Positions 17,394 through 26,876 of a stretch of 64,000 bases of DNA are shown in pieces. This DNA is from a bacterium (GTDB lineage: Bacteria; SAR324; XYD2-FULL-50-16): contig JAHJTV010000043.1 in NCBI GenBank assembly GCA_018829445.1, positions 1 through 64,000 of the forward strand. The letters are read 5' to 3'. The notes below the pieces were generated by a model. The model saw only the letters and a list, made by a program, of their open reading frames with translations. It did not search any database and was not told the origin of the DNA. How positions within the stretch are numbered: position 1 is the first letter of the stretch; each line of letters begins with the position of its first letter. The translations under genes were made by a program, and so were the position numbers.

Positions 17394-19712
17394 TCAGGAC
17401 AACTTTATATCCAGGGGTAATCGAATTACGAATTTCGTACCGATACCGGGTTCCGACTCAACTTCTATCATGCCATTGTGGTACCTGGAGATTATCATAT
17501 AAGAAATGGCCAGACCTAAACCTGTGCCGGTTCCAGCCGGTTTTGTCGTAAAAAACGGTTCAAAGACTCGTTTACAGACTGTGGCTTCCATTCCGGTACC
17601 GTTATCTTCTATCTCAAGACGGATCATCTTCTGTTCGGCTGCAATCCGGATCGTGATACGGGGAGACTTCTCCGCAGAAGCAATCCTTAAGGCGTGAGCA
17701 GCATTCTTGAACAGATTTAAAAGCACCTGGGCGATTTCGATTTTGTTGCAGGGGACTAATGGCAGGGCTGTTTCAAACTGTTTGATAATCTCAATTGACT
17801 GAAAATCATATCTCTTTTTCAAATCCCAATCACTGCCAGCAATATCGATTGCCGAGTTCACGATCTCAACCATGTCTGACAGGTTTTTTGTGGAGTCGCT
17901 CTTGCGGGCGAATTGAAGCATGTTTGTAATAATATCAGCCGCTCTTACCGCTGAATCCCTGATCCCATCAACAATGCGGAGTATTTTTCTTTCCTGAAGG
18001 TATCCCTGTAGTTTGGTTAAATCGACATCATATTTACGGGCAATGCTGATATTTTTATCAAAATCAGGTAGCAGACGTCTTTGCAGATTCTGGGAACCAT
18101 TGAGAATACCCCCCAATGGATTATTGATCTCGTGAGCCATGCCGGCCACTAATCCACCCAGGGATATCATCTTCTCCGACTGGATCATAATCTCTTCCAT
18201 CCGCATCTGTTCTGTGATGTCATCTATCCTTAAAACAGCCCCCTTGAAGTCTTTGGAAAACAGAGGGTATACCATTACATTCAAATGCCGGATTTGATCT
18301 GCATCTCTCCATTCCACGTTTCTGATAATTTTTTGCAGTAAACCTAATACAACATGTTTTATTCTATCATGATCAAAGGAAAGATGGGGATAGACCTGCG
18401 TTATTGCTTTTCCACATTCCAGGCCATCAGAACCATTGAGGAATTTTAATGCATTTTGATTCCACTTCGTTATTCGTAATTCCTCGTCAATACTCAGTAA
18501 TGCCGATGGCGTGGAATCAAAGATTGTACTCGTCAGATTTTGGAGTCGCATCACTTCCTTCTGAGCCTGTTTTCGACTGGTTATATTGCGGGTCGTTCCT
18601 CTCACTCCATTAAAGCCTTTTTTGTGATCATTAATCGCAACACAATTGGTTTCCAGGAATACCGGTTCGCCGTTTTTGTGATGTATTATGTTTTCCAGCC
18701 CGATAATGGGTTCACCTGTTTCTCTTATTATCAGGTACGCATCAGCCAGTCTGTTGACTTCATCCGGTGGCAGAAGATCGTGCAAAGAATAACCTGTAAT
18801 CTCCGCGGGTTGATATCCCAGATGATCCATAATCCTGGGGCTCATATAAGTAAAAACACCTTTTGCATCCATTTCCCAGATTAGGTCACTGGATGTTTCC
18901 ACCAAAGATCGAAATCGTTGTTCACTTTGTTTTAAGCTGTTTTCAGCCTCAATTCTTTTGGTTTCTTCAGTTTTGCTACGCCAGATAATATAAATGGAAA
19001 GAATTGCGACAACCATAAAAATCCCAATATGGGCATAAATCAGTTTGCGCACAACCAAATCGATCTTTTTGTTTATATCATCCATATAGATACCGGTACC
19101 GATAATCCAGTTCCAAGCCTGGAATTCTTTTACATATGCCAGTTTGGGTGATGTATTGTTGCGGCTTTCGTATTTTTGCCAGTTGTATTGTATATAACCA
19201 CTGTTATTGCTCTTAACCATCTCTGTTGATCTATCCATGATATCTTGGATGCTGTTATATCCTAGTTCTTCAATGGTTCGCCCTTCCAGCTCCGGGCGAT
19301 AGGGATGCATGATCATCCTCGAACCGGCATCCAAAATCCAAAAATAATCTTTGCCTTCCCCGCCATACGACATGGAGCGAATCCGTGCTTTTGCCCTGGA
19401 CTGGGCTTCTTCGATGGATAACTCCCCGGATTGCACCCGATGGTCATAATTGGACAATAACATCCAGACGGCATTGGTCAATTCCTTGATCATCTCCTTT
19501 TTTGAAGTTATCAGGCTCTCTTTGTGCGCCGGCAGCGCAATGGACAGAAAACTCCCGATAAACAGGGCAGCCATAAATCCTGAAGGGATGAAAAGCAAAA
19601 TGATGTTCAAAAACAAACTTTTTCTTCCATTTCGAAAAAGATTTCCGAGGCGTGTGACTGCACCCAGTGCTGCTAATTTATTTAGTAAATAGTATTTCAT
19701 GGTTCCGAACAA
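17394..19712 (-). CDS. sCache/PAS sensor histidine kinase
   Basis: 772 aa; single-Cache region (DYFWILDAGSRMIMHPYRPELEG), two PAS domains, HisKA AGMAHEINNPLGGIL, HATPase GTGTGLGLAIS. Confidence 0.94.
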   Translation of the reverse strand: MFGTMKYYLLNKLAALGAVTRLGNLFRNGRKSLFLNIILLFIPSGFMAALFIGSFLSIALPAHKESLITSKKEMIKELTNAVWMLLSNYDHRVQSGELSIEEAQSRAKARIRSMSYGGEGKDYFWILDAGSRMIMHPYRPELEGRTIEELGYNSIQDIMDRSTEMVKSNNSGYIQYNWQKYESRNNTSPKLAYVKEFQAWNWIIGTGIYMDDINKKIDLVVRKLIYAHIGIFMVVAILSIYIIWRSKTEETKRIEAENSLKQSEQRFRSLVETSSDLIWEMDAKGVFTYMSPRIMDHLGYQPAEITGYSLHDLLPPDEVNRLADAYLIIRETGEPIIGLENIIHHKNGEPVFLETNCVAINDHKKGFNGVRGTTRNITSRKQAQKEVMRLQNLTSTIFDSTPSALLSIDEELRITKWNQNALKFLNGSDGLECGKAITQVYPHLSFDHDRIKHVVLGLLQKIIRNVEWRDADQIRHLNVMVYPLFSKDFKGAVLRIDDITEQMRMEEIMIQSEKMISLGGLVAGMAHEINNPLGGILNGSQNLQRRLLPDFDKNISIARKYDVDLTKLQGYLQERKILRIVDGIRDSAVRAADIITNMLQFARKSDSTKNLSDMVEIVNSAIDIAGSDWDLKKRYDFQSIEIIKQFETALPLVPCNKIEIAQVLLNLFKNAAHALRIASAEKSPRITIRIAAEQKMIRLEIEDNGTGMEATVCKRVFEPFFTTKPAGTGTGLGLAISYMIISRYHNGMIEVESEPGIGTKFVIRLPLDIKLS

Positions 19713-19889
19713 GTTTTTTACTACACACTCATTACTGAAGAAATGGGAAATAATTAATTTCTGGCAAGCAAAGGAGAGTGTTTTAATCTATCAGCGCATT
19801 CAATAAAACCATTACAACTCTACAGATTTGAGGTTAGGCTGCCTTAAGTCCCCGTCAAATGCTTAATTCGGGAAACTCCACCTACTAGT

Positions 19890-20255
19890 TGTAAATACTC
19901 TTCTCCTCTTATTTCCTTGACTACCTTTGTACATCGAGAGGAAAAACTGTGAATCTCTTCTGTTACAATTGCAAATCCTTTACCATATCTATCTTCTCAA
20001 GCTGAATTCTCCACAGTATTTAGTGCAAACAGATTTATCTGAAGAGCTGCTTGCCTATTACTTTTTTGATTTTAGAGACGTGTTTGTTGTTTTCATCAAT
20101 ATTGCCCATGTTAGCCTACATTTTATCCAATTTTGAATACCCTCGTTCAGCTTTTTATCGGACTTTATTGATCAACATATCAGTTTAATCAGTATTGCTC
20201 GCTACTTGCTTAATCTGATTAGAAATCTTCCCAAGGAGCTTACTTGCCAGTTTCC
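19890..20255 (-). pseudogene. decayed methyl-accepting chemotaxis protein signalling domain
   Basis: Minus-strand translation across stops/frameshift gives ISNQIKQVASNTD*...KAERGYSKLDKM*ANMGNIDENNKHVSKIKKVIG..QINLFALNTVENSA*EDRYGKGFAIVTEEIHSFSSRCTKVVKEI, matching the MCP hairpin-tip consensus (QTNLLALNAAVEAARAGE.GKGFAVVAEEVR). Confidence 0.8.
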
Positions 20256-20289
20256 CCTTTGGAGGATTAACTGTAAACCGTTTCACTGA

Positions 20290-20515
20290 ATCGGGATCGG
20301 AGCACTGGTGGTTATGACTTTAACAAGGAGTTTTCACTCATCATTGAATGGAGCAGATAGAATTTCATATACGAGACTCTTCAAAATGAATTGGTCGAGG
20401 CAGGGAAAGAATTATCAGAAAATGGTCTTTCAGGTTTTAGACGGTTATGCTCTCCCGATTCACTGGATTTCATCTTGGATCAACCGGATCACTTTGCCTT
20501 TTTTACTGAATTGAT
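20290..20515 (+). pseudogene. decayed histidine kinase DHp fragment
   Basis: Plus-strand pieces in shifting frames: ES..IGALV(V) / YDFNKEFSLIIEWSR* / ETLQNELVEAGKELSENGLSGF, resembling ESIGTLAGGIAHDFNNILS...LEEILKAG.RA..LV.QIL.F. Confidence 0.45.
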
Positions 20516-20744
20516 TTGATTCTCAAAGAAACATTCAGTGTTAACTATCTGTAATATCGTAACTATCCGTGTTTTTATATTGATAAATTGGACTGCATTT
20601 GAATTATGTGATACGGCTGAAACTTCGAGGAAAAAAAGAGGGCAAGATTTGTACACAAAAAAATGTTTGATTATCAAGAAACGTCCAAATTAAAGGTGGT
20701 TTGCTTTGGGGGATATACAATCATTTTATTCGAAGGAGCGCAAT

Positions 20745-21491
20745 ATGAGGAGTAAAAGTGTCAGAGCAATAGTGTTGTTTGCCGGTCTGATTTTGTTACA
20801 AACAATATTTTTCACGGTTGGGGCAAAGCATTTAAAACTAGCTGTCGGTTTGGCCCTTCCACCGTACTTTATTTCCGAAACAAGCTCCGGCATGGAATTT
20901 GAGATAATTGAAGAAGCTCTTAAAATGAAAGGGCATTCCATCATTCCGGTCTTTTTACCATTTTCGAGAGTCACATCTGTCATGGCAGAAGGAAAGGTCG
21001 ATTGTGCCAGCCCAATCAACGAGGACTCCGGTGTCAAAGCATTTTATTCGGATAGCCATATCTCTTATCAAAATTTTGCAATCTCCTTGGCTGAAAATAA
21101 TCTTAAAATAGAAACAATCAATGATTTGGCTGACAAAACCATCGTGGGTTTTCAAAATGCCACCTTGTATCTGGGGCCGGAGTTCAAAGCGATGGCTGAA
21201 CACAACTCCGGGTATAAAGAAAAATATAATCAAAAAACACAAACCACGGATCTGTATAAGAAACGGGTTCAAATTATTGTGATGGATGTGAATATTTTTA
21301 AATATTTCAGGAAAAGAGGTGCAGGTTTTTCCACCGCTACACAGCCAATTGTTTATCATGAATTATTTCCGCAAACAAACTACAAAGTTGCTTTTAGAGA
21401 TAAGGAAATCAGGGATGATTTTAATGAAGGTTTGAAAGGGATAAGGGAGAATAGTGTTTATGATCAGGTAATTAAAAATTATACCCGTTAG
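20745..21491 (+). CDS. periplasmic substrate-binding protein (amino-acid ABC type, SBP_bac_3)
   Basis: ATG at 20745 after GGAGCG; signal peptide, then LKLAVGLALPPYFISETSSGMEFEIIEEALKMKGH...FLPFSRV. Confidence 0.8.
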   Translation: MRSKSVRAIVLFAGLILLQTIFFTVGAKHLKLAVGLALPPYFISETSSGMEFEIIEEALKMKGHSIIPVFLPFSRVTSVMAEGKVDCASPINEDSGVKAFYSDSHISYQNFAISLAENNLKIETINDLADKTIVGFQNATLYLGPEFKAMAEHNSGYKEKYNQKTQTTDLYKKRVQIIVMDVNIFKYFRKRGAGFSTATQPIVYHELFPQTNYKVAFRDKEIRDDFNEGLKGIRENSVYDQVIKNYTR

Positions 21492-21580
21492 GACTCGCTC
21501 CATAACTCCTCGGATTATTCAACTCAAAGGTTGGCGGTTGATGTAGGACACCGCCAACAGTCATCCGAAAAAGGTGAGGT

Positions 21581-23209
21581 CTAGCGGTGATATTCCGGTA
21601 GAACCCTTTCTATGTAGTTTTTACCGGTGATGGCATCGACGCATAAAAGGGCTGAATAGACCGCAGCATCCATTCCGCTTCCCCAGGTAGAGGAACCGTA
21701 CCCATCTCCTGCGAAAAAAAGGCCTTCAATACCGGGCTGGGTAGTATCGGGACGAGGCTGTCCCGGGGGTGGCCAATCGCCAAAACCTTTGTCCGAACAG
21801 GTCCAGAGTTCCCAATCAGTATCGGCTTTCAATTGCGGGAAAATTTCATTGAATTTATTTTTGGTTGCTTCTATCACTCGATCCACTTTTGTTTTATCCC
21901 TCAGTTCCCTGTCCGTTAAAGCTATGGAATAACCGAAACTGTATTTCCCCTCGGGTGCCAAAGTTGGTGAGAAATTGCTTGGCATGATGGATATAATATC
22001 CACATCACCGATGAATCCCTCTTCGGCCTTGATCAGGGAGGGAAGCAGCAACCAGCTTTTAGGATTAATCCCGGCATCAGCAAACAGATTACTCTTAACT
22101 CCTATGTACCCGGTAAGCATCCCCACGCTGAAAAAATCTTGTTTGACTGTTTTGACAAAGTCACCCTCAAATCGTTGCTCAGGCAGAAATGGCCAGATTT
22201 TTTTTATGGGAACAGTGCAGATAATGTTTTCTGCAAGGACGGTTTGCTCCCCGGAGTCTGAAACGAAACGAACTCCTGTCGCCTTGGATCCATCGAAAAT
22301 AATTTCCGAAACGCAGGCATTGTTTAAAATTGTACCGTTGTTTTTATGGATGGTCTCGGCAATGCGTTCGGTAATGCGGACAAATCCCGGCTTGGGAACA
22401 ATACCCGTTGAACCCGAAACCAGGTTCATTCCTATTCTGGCGGCGGTATGCATGAAACGGATAAAATCTCCCGCCGGAATCATGTCGGGCTCCCCCATTA
22501 CCATGTGAATAGACGCTATAGCAGCCAGGAATTCATATACCTTGCGGTCGTCGGTGCGATCGTTAAGCCATTGACCGAATGAGATGCGATCCCACTCCTT
22601 AAGTCGGTCGTCTGAGGCCATGACCATCTCTCTCAGCAACGTTTTGGCTGTCCGATTGGAGTCTTCGCTCATCCATCCGTAATTCCCTCCTTTTTCAATG
22701 GAATGGAGTTCATTCTTTTCAGGATCAACAACAGCAAACCCTTCATTTCCCGGCAGGTCAACGGGCGTTTTCAGATACTCCAGCAGATAACCGATGCGGC
22801 CCCTGTTCCCCCAGAACGTTGCATGACCCCCGGCTTCAAAGCTATAGCCATCCAGCAACCGGTTCTTAAAGATGGTATCCAGATCCGGTTCGGATCTGGA
22901 TACCCAGGTATAGACCGATGACAATACCTTCTTAAATTCGGGCACATCGAGTTCCCGGTCATGCAAGACTAACCGGTCTTCCTTACCGGTGAAACTGACG
23001 ATTCGACCCCCGAGATAGGATTCTCGTTCCAGGATCAAAACTTTCTTGTTTTCAAAGCCTGACAGCAGGGCTCCGGCTGTCAATCCGCCCAATCCGGCAC
23101 CGATAATTATTATGTCATATTCCGTATTCGTCATGAATCTCTCCTTGAGATCTGAATGCTTTAAAAGGGTGTGCTCTGCATGTACAGGGACCTGCTCCTT
23201 TTGTCCCAA
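21581..23209 (-). CDS. FAD-dependent oxidoreductase, phytoene-desaturase-like amine oxidase family
   Basis: 542 aa; DIIIIGAGLGGLTAGALLSG dinucleotide fold; C-terminal IEGLFFAGDGYGSSTWGSGMDAA. Start probably the internal ATG at 23134. Confidence 0.85.
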   Translation of the reverse strand: MGQKEQVPVHAEHTLLKHSDLKERFMTNTEYDIIIIGAGLGGLTAGALLSGFENKKVLILERESYLGGRIVSFTGKEDRLVLHDRELDVPEFKKVLSSVYTWVSRSEPDLDTIFKNRLLDGYSFEAGGHATFWGNRGRIGYLLEYLKTPVDLPGNEGFAVVDPEKNELHSIEKGGNYGWMSEDSNRTAKTLLREMVMASDDRLKEWDRISFGQWLNDRTDDRKVYEFLAAIASIHMVMGEPDMIPAGDFIRFMHTAARIGMNLVSGSTGIVPKPGFVRITERIAETIHKNNGTILNNACVSEIIFDGSKATGVRFVSDSGEQTVLAENIICTVPIKKIWPFLPEQRFEGDFVKTVKQDFFSVGMLTGYIGVKSNLFADAGINPKSWLLLPSLIKAEEGFIGDVDIISIMPSNFSPTLAPEGKYSFGYSIALTDRELRDKTKVDRVIEATKNKFNEIFPQLKADTDWELWTCSDKGFGDWPPPGQPRPDTTQPGIEGLFFAGDGYGSSTWGSGMDAAVYSALLCVDAITGKNYIERVLPEYHR

Positions 23210-23221
23210 TACTCTTCTTAC

Positions 23222-24406
23222 CTATCCCAAGACTCTTTTGCCATAAGGGATCTTCCTGAAAACAAAGTGGCTGATCAGAAAGCAAAGTGGAATACAAACC
23301 AGGGCGACGATAAAAAACTTTAGAATGCTTGGCAGGGCTATGCCGAGTAAAAACACCATGACTACTCCCACAACAGGTTGATGAATGATATAGACCGTAT
23401 AGGCGTTGGGGGACATAGACCTGGCCCATCCTTCCTGGGTGTTGATCCTTGACTTGAATATATAAAGCAGCCAGATGGAAATACTCAAACAGGAGACAGA
23501 TTCCCAGGTGGCTGTGACAAAGGACAACCAGGAGCCTCCACCCAGGCAGTCTTCAATCGTATAACCGGCAGCCATTATAAGCACAAAAAACAGCGGTAAA
23601 ACAATCGTTGCAACAATGGCAGTTTTTTTCCAGAGATTGGAATTTTCACGAGTTAAGTGATCTAGCCACTTCCCCCGATAGGACAGTATTCCAAGCCAGA
23701 AACAAAATATATAATGGACATAATGCCCAACCTGAAAGTGATAGACTTGAACACCCACCGGAAACCAGATTCTGACAATGTAGGTACCAAACGCTATAGC
23801 AGCAATGCTGATGCTGATTGAACGTACAGAAGGAAAGGAGTTATTAAAAGGGCTCGGTATCTGCTTTTTTAAAAACCGGTCAGCAAATAGTCGACAACTC
23901 ATGTAGACAAAAGTAAAGAGCAACAATGCCTCCAAAAACCACAGGGGACCTGTATTAAAGGACGGGTGTTTGAACTGATAGGAAAATACCTGGTAGAACG
24001 TAACTACCCTTCCCCGGGTATAATTCAATATAAGATAATCAACAAATTTGGAGATTATAAAAGCAAAAACCAATATCGGGATTCCCAGCCGAATCAGGCG
24101 ATCTTTTATAAAGATTGGCACCCCTTTTTTGTCCAAGGCACCCGGCACAAAAAAGCCGGACAACAGAAAAAAGAGGGACATGAAAAAACTCTGGTTCAAA
24201 GCGTTAAACAGGGTTAAAAAAACAGGGCTGATGCTGTCCGTCGGGCGTTCAATAATAATCCAATCCCCGGACCCGCCATACCCGATGGCAGTGTGATGAA
24301 GTACCACCAGGATGGTTAAAAAAATGCGGATATTGTCAATATAGAATAATCGCTTTTTCCCGCCATGCACCGATACGGTTTCTGTTTGCATGAAAATAAT
24401 CTCCAT
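23222..24406 (-). CDS. membrane acyltransferase 3 family (OafA/MdoC-like)
   Basis: 394 aa; RLFYIDNIRIFLTILVVLHHTAIGYGG and multiple TM segments. Confidence 0.85.
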   Translation of the reverse strand: MEIIFMQTETVSVHGGKKRLFYIDNIRIFLTILVVLHHTAIGYGGSGDWIIIERPTDSISPVFLTLFNALNQSFFMSLFFLLSGFFVPGALDKKGVPIFIKDRLIRLGIPILVFAFIISKFVDYLILNYTRGRVVTFYQVFSYQFKHPSFNTGPLWFLEALLLFTFVYMSCRLFADRFLKKQIPSPFNNSFPSVRSISISIAAIAFGTYIVRIWFPVGVQVYHFQVGHYVHYIFCFWLGILSYRGKWLDHLTRENSNLWKKTAIVATIVLPLFFVLIMAAGYTIEDCLGGGSWLSFVTATWESVSCLSISIWLLYIFKSRINTQEGWARSMSPNAYTVYIIHQPVVGVVMVFLLGIALPSILKFFIVALVCIPLCFLISHFVFRKIPYGKRVLG

Positions 24407-24858
24407 TTTAGTGGCTTCAATTCTGCGGGAACTAGTAACGACCCACTCATATTGATGACAGATGAGATAATAGAAACTTGCTTTTTGTGTGTCAAGATAT
24501 TCATAAGGTTTTTGGAGAAAATGAATTGGAGGCCTGAATCGGGGTTTGGAAAAATTATTCTATTTGATTCTTTTTTCCCTAACGGTCTATTGAAGTATTA
24601 TTATCAAAGGGCTGTGTGAAGATTATATGGAAAGCTCGAAAACCGAAAGAGAATGACCTCTGATAAAGTTTCCTTCCGTTTTGCCTTTAGTCAGTACCTC
24701 CAAAACAGATGTAGACAAAAGAAACCGTTGAATATCGCCTGGCTGATGCCGTTACACTTCATCCCCAAGATAATCAAAAATTTGTTACTGGCATATCCAT
24801 GCTTTTTCAATTTAATCCCAATTTTTGTATTGACAAGAGTATGAAAAAAACCAAAATA

Positions 24859-24899
24859 TAGAATATACTAGTTCAAAAGTACAAAAGTTTAATATTCTA
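24859..24899. promoter_or_regulatory. candidate TetR operator
   Basis: Perfect 8-bp inverted repeat TAGAATAT / ATATTCTA immediately upstream of the tetR-family start; TTGACA-like -35 at 24830. Confidence 0.45.
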
Positions 24900-24918
24900 A
24901 ACTCAACCTGGAAATCAG

Positions 24919-25506
24919 ATGAAACCACAAAAAAGAAAACAGATTCTGGATATTGCAGAAAAGCTCTTTAACCGGTTTGGAATCAAACGAACCGGCGTGG
25001 ACGAAATAGCACAGTTGTCCAATGTGGCCAAGGGTACCATCTACAATTATTTTGGTAGCAAAGACGGAATTTTCAAGGAATTGATGAATGACAAGCTGCA
25101 GATGTTTGAAGATTTTTTAGGAAAAACCATTGTTTCGATTAATGATCCTGTTGGCAAGCTTAGAATTGCCCTGCTGAGTCATTTAAAGATTGTTATAGAG
25201 AACCCGTTTTTGTCGGATAAAATGTTATATGGAAACTATGATGAAAAGATTCGCCTGTTTCTGGAAAAGTTGGATGAATCCTCCAGAAAGATCATCAGTA
25301 GAATCATACAAAATAATTATACCAAAAAGCTTTTACCAAAAGAGCAGCAGGCAATTGTTAATACGTTATTGTTCACCTTGAAAGGGATGAAGGAAACGAT
25401 CAGGGGGCAGCTGGAATCGATTTCCATCAAAAAGTTTGAACAGGATATAGAGTATTTAATCAATGCTCTTCTGCCCCAAAAAATTTCCAATCAAAACGGG
25501 AGTTAA
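24919..25506 (+). CDS. TetR/AcrR family transcriptional regulator
   Basis: 195 aa; ILDIAEKLFNRFGIKRTGVDEIAQLSNVAKGTIYNYFGSKDGIF HTH. Confidence 0.95.
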   Translation: MKPQKRKQILDIAEKLFNRFGIKRTGVDEIAQLSNVAKGTIYNYFGSKDGIFKELMNDKLQMFEDFLGKTIVSINDPVGKLRIALLSHLKIVIENPFLSDKMLYGNYDEKIRLFLEKLDESSRKIISRIIQNNYTKKLLPKEQQAIVNTLLFTLKGMKETIRGQLESISIKKFEQDIEYLINALLPQKISNQNGS

Positions 25507-25507
25507 G

Positions 25508-26248
25508 ATGTTTCTCAACTATATCATCCAGAATGGGCTGGTTTTTCTCAAGGTTCTGGAAAATGCGTACAGCTTGAATCAATTATTTTTTCTGTTTTTC
25601 CTTTTTTCTTATCTCGGTTGGATACTTGAATTTGTTTATCGTTCGATCTGTCAGGTTAAATTGGTCAACCCCGGTTTTCTTAAAGGACCTATTGTTCCAC
25701 TATATGGGTTTGCCGGGATTTTTATTCAAATCACCCTGTTATTTACAGCTGCTCAACCAATCCTACTGAGATTGATTATCTATTTTACCGTTATAACCCT
25801 TATGGAGTTTATCACGGGTGAATTGTTGCTCAGACTGTTTAAAAAGCGTTTCTGGGATTATTCCAAAGACTGGTTAAATTTTCGGGGACATATCTGCCTG
25901 AGGTTTTCGATTGCCTGGACAGTACTTTCTCTTGTTTTTGAGAAAACTCTCTATCCGTTGTCTTTAAAAAGTCTCAATCATTTAAATGATAACACCCTCT
26001 TACTGATCAATGTGTTTGTAATTTTTGTTCTGCAACTGGATTTCATTTATTCATCCGGAATGATAGGCAGGCTGAAGGAGGTTGCCGAAAAACGGTTTAT
26101 TATTCATCAAAAGGAGAGGTTTCTTAAAGGGGTTAACTTCTGCGGTGGTATTATTCACTCACAGAATCTGGCAATAAAAGTCAGTCAGTTACCAATTATT
26201 ATTATCAAAAAACGTAGAAGGTTTAAGTGGAATAATAAACATGATTAA
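25508..26248 (+). CDS. putative ABC transporter type IV / CmpB-like membrane protein (PF06541-like)
   Basis: ORF track starts at 25463; ATG at 25508 follows the tetR stop. FFLFSYLGWILEFVYRSICQVKLVNPGFLKGPIVPLYGFAGI motif. Confidence 0.75.
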   Translation: MFLNYIIQNGLVFLKVLENAYSLNQLFFLFFLFSYLGWILEFVYRSICQVKLVNPGFLKGPIVPLYGFAGIFIQITLLFTAAQPILLRLIIYFTVITLMEFITGELLLRLFKKRFWDYSKDWLNFRGHICLRFSIAWTVLSLVFEKTLYPLSLKSLNHLNDNTLLLINVFVIFVLQLDFIYSSGMIGRLKEVAEKRFIIHQKERFLKGVNFCGGIIHSQNLAIKVSQLPIIIIKKRRRFKWNNKHD

Positions 26249-26705
26249 CAAGTATAAGCTGGCCGACTACCCTCAGATCAAAATCGTTCTGAACCACGAT
26301 CTTTTTTTATCCCTGGAGTGTTTCCGGCATCATGCGAAAATCTCCTGTTTGCAGCATACGTTGGAGGTGGCTGAATTGACGTTCAAGATAACAAGAAGAT
26401 TGGGATTGGATTATGTATCAGCCACCCGCGGGGCATTATTGCATGATTTTTATCTTTATGATTGGCACAAAGACAGCCCGGGTCTTCATGGATTCAAGCA
26501 TCCGGCTATCGCTCTCAGGAACGCAAAGCAGGTTTTTGACCTTAATCCGGTTGAAGAAAACGCCATTCTCAGACATATGTGGCCCCTCACCCCACTTCCT
26601 CCCAGGTATCCTGAGTCCGTCATAGTATCATTGGCCGATAAGACTGTATCTATTCGGGATTATGGTTATATTTTTCTAAAACACCCGGCTTTTTCCATGT
26701 CATAA
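26241..26705 (+). CDS. HD-domain protein
   Basis: 154 aa; H...ATRGALLHDFYLYDW...HP...H; overlaps the upstream gene by 8 bp. Confidence 0.8.
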   Translation: MINKYKLADYPQIKIVLNHDLFLSLECFRHHAKISCLQHTLEVAELTFKITRRLGLDYVSATRGALLHDFYLYDWHKDSPGLHGFKHPAIALRNAKQVFDLNPVEENAILRHMWPLTPLPPRYPESVIVSLADKTVSIRDYGYIFLKHPAFSMS

Positions 26706-26876
26706 AAAAAACAGTAATTGTGAAGCCTTATATTTAATTTAAGCTGAGAAACAATATTGTTAATCATTCGAGATTAGAAAGGGCCACCTTGACACTGATC
26801 AGACAAGGGCCTATCATTATTCTTTGATGATAGTGCTGAAATGGATGTCAGTAAACATACAACATGGAGTTAAGGT

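Noticed and set aside
19927-20136. Plus-strand ORF (69 aa) in the ORF track
   Set aside because: Antisense to the decayed MCP signalling domain on the minus strand; no RBS or family features.
20308-20514. Plus-strand 68-aa ORF
   Set aside because: Lies in a region better explained as a frameshifted histidine kinase remnant in another frame.
21975-22508. 177-aa plus-strand ORF antisense to the FAD oxidoreductase gene
   Set aside because: Shadow ORF; no domain; the opposing frame carries clear FAD-binding and C-terminal motifs.
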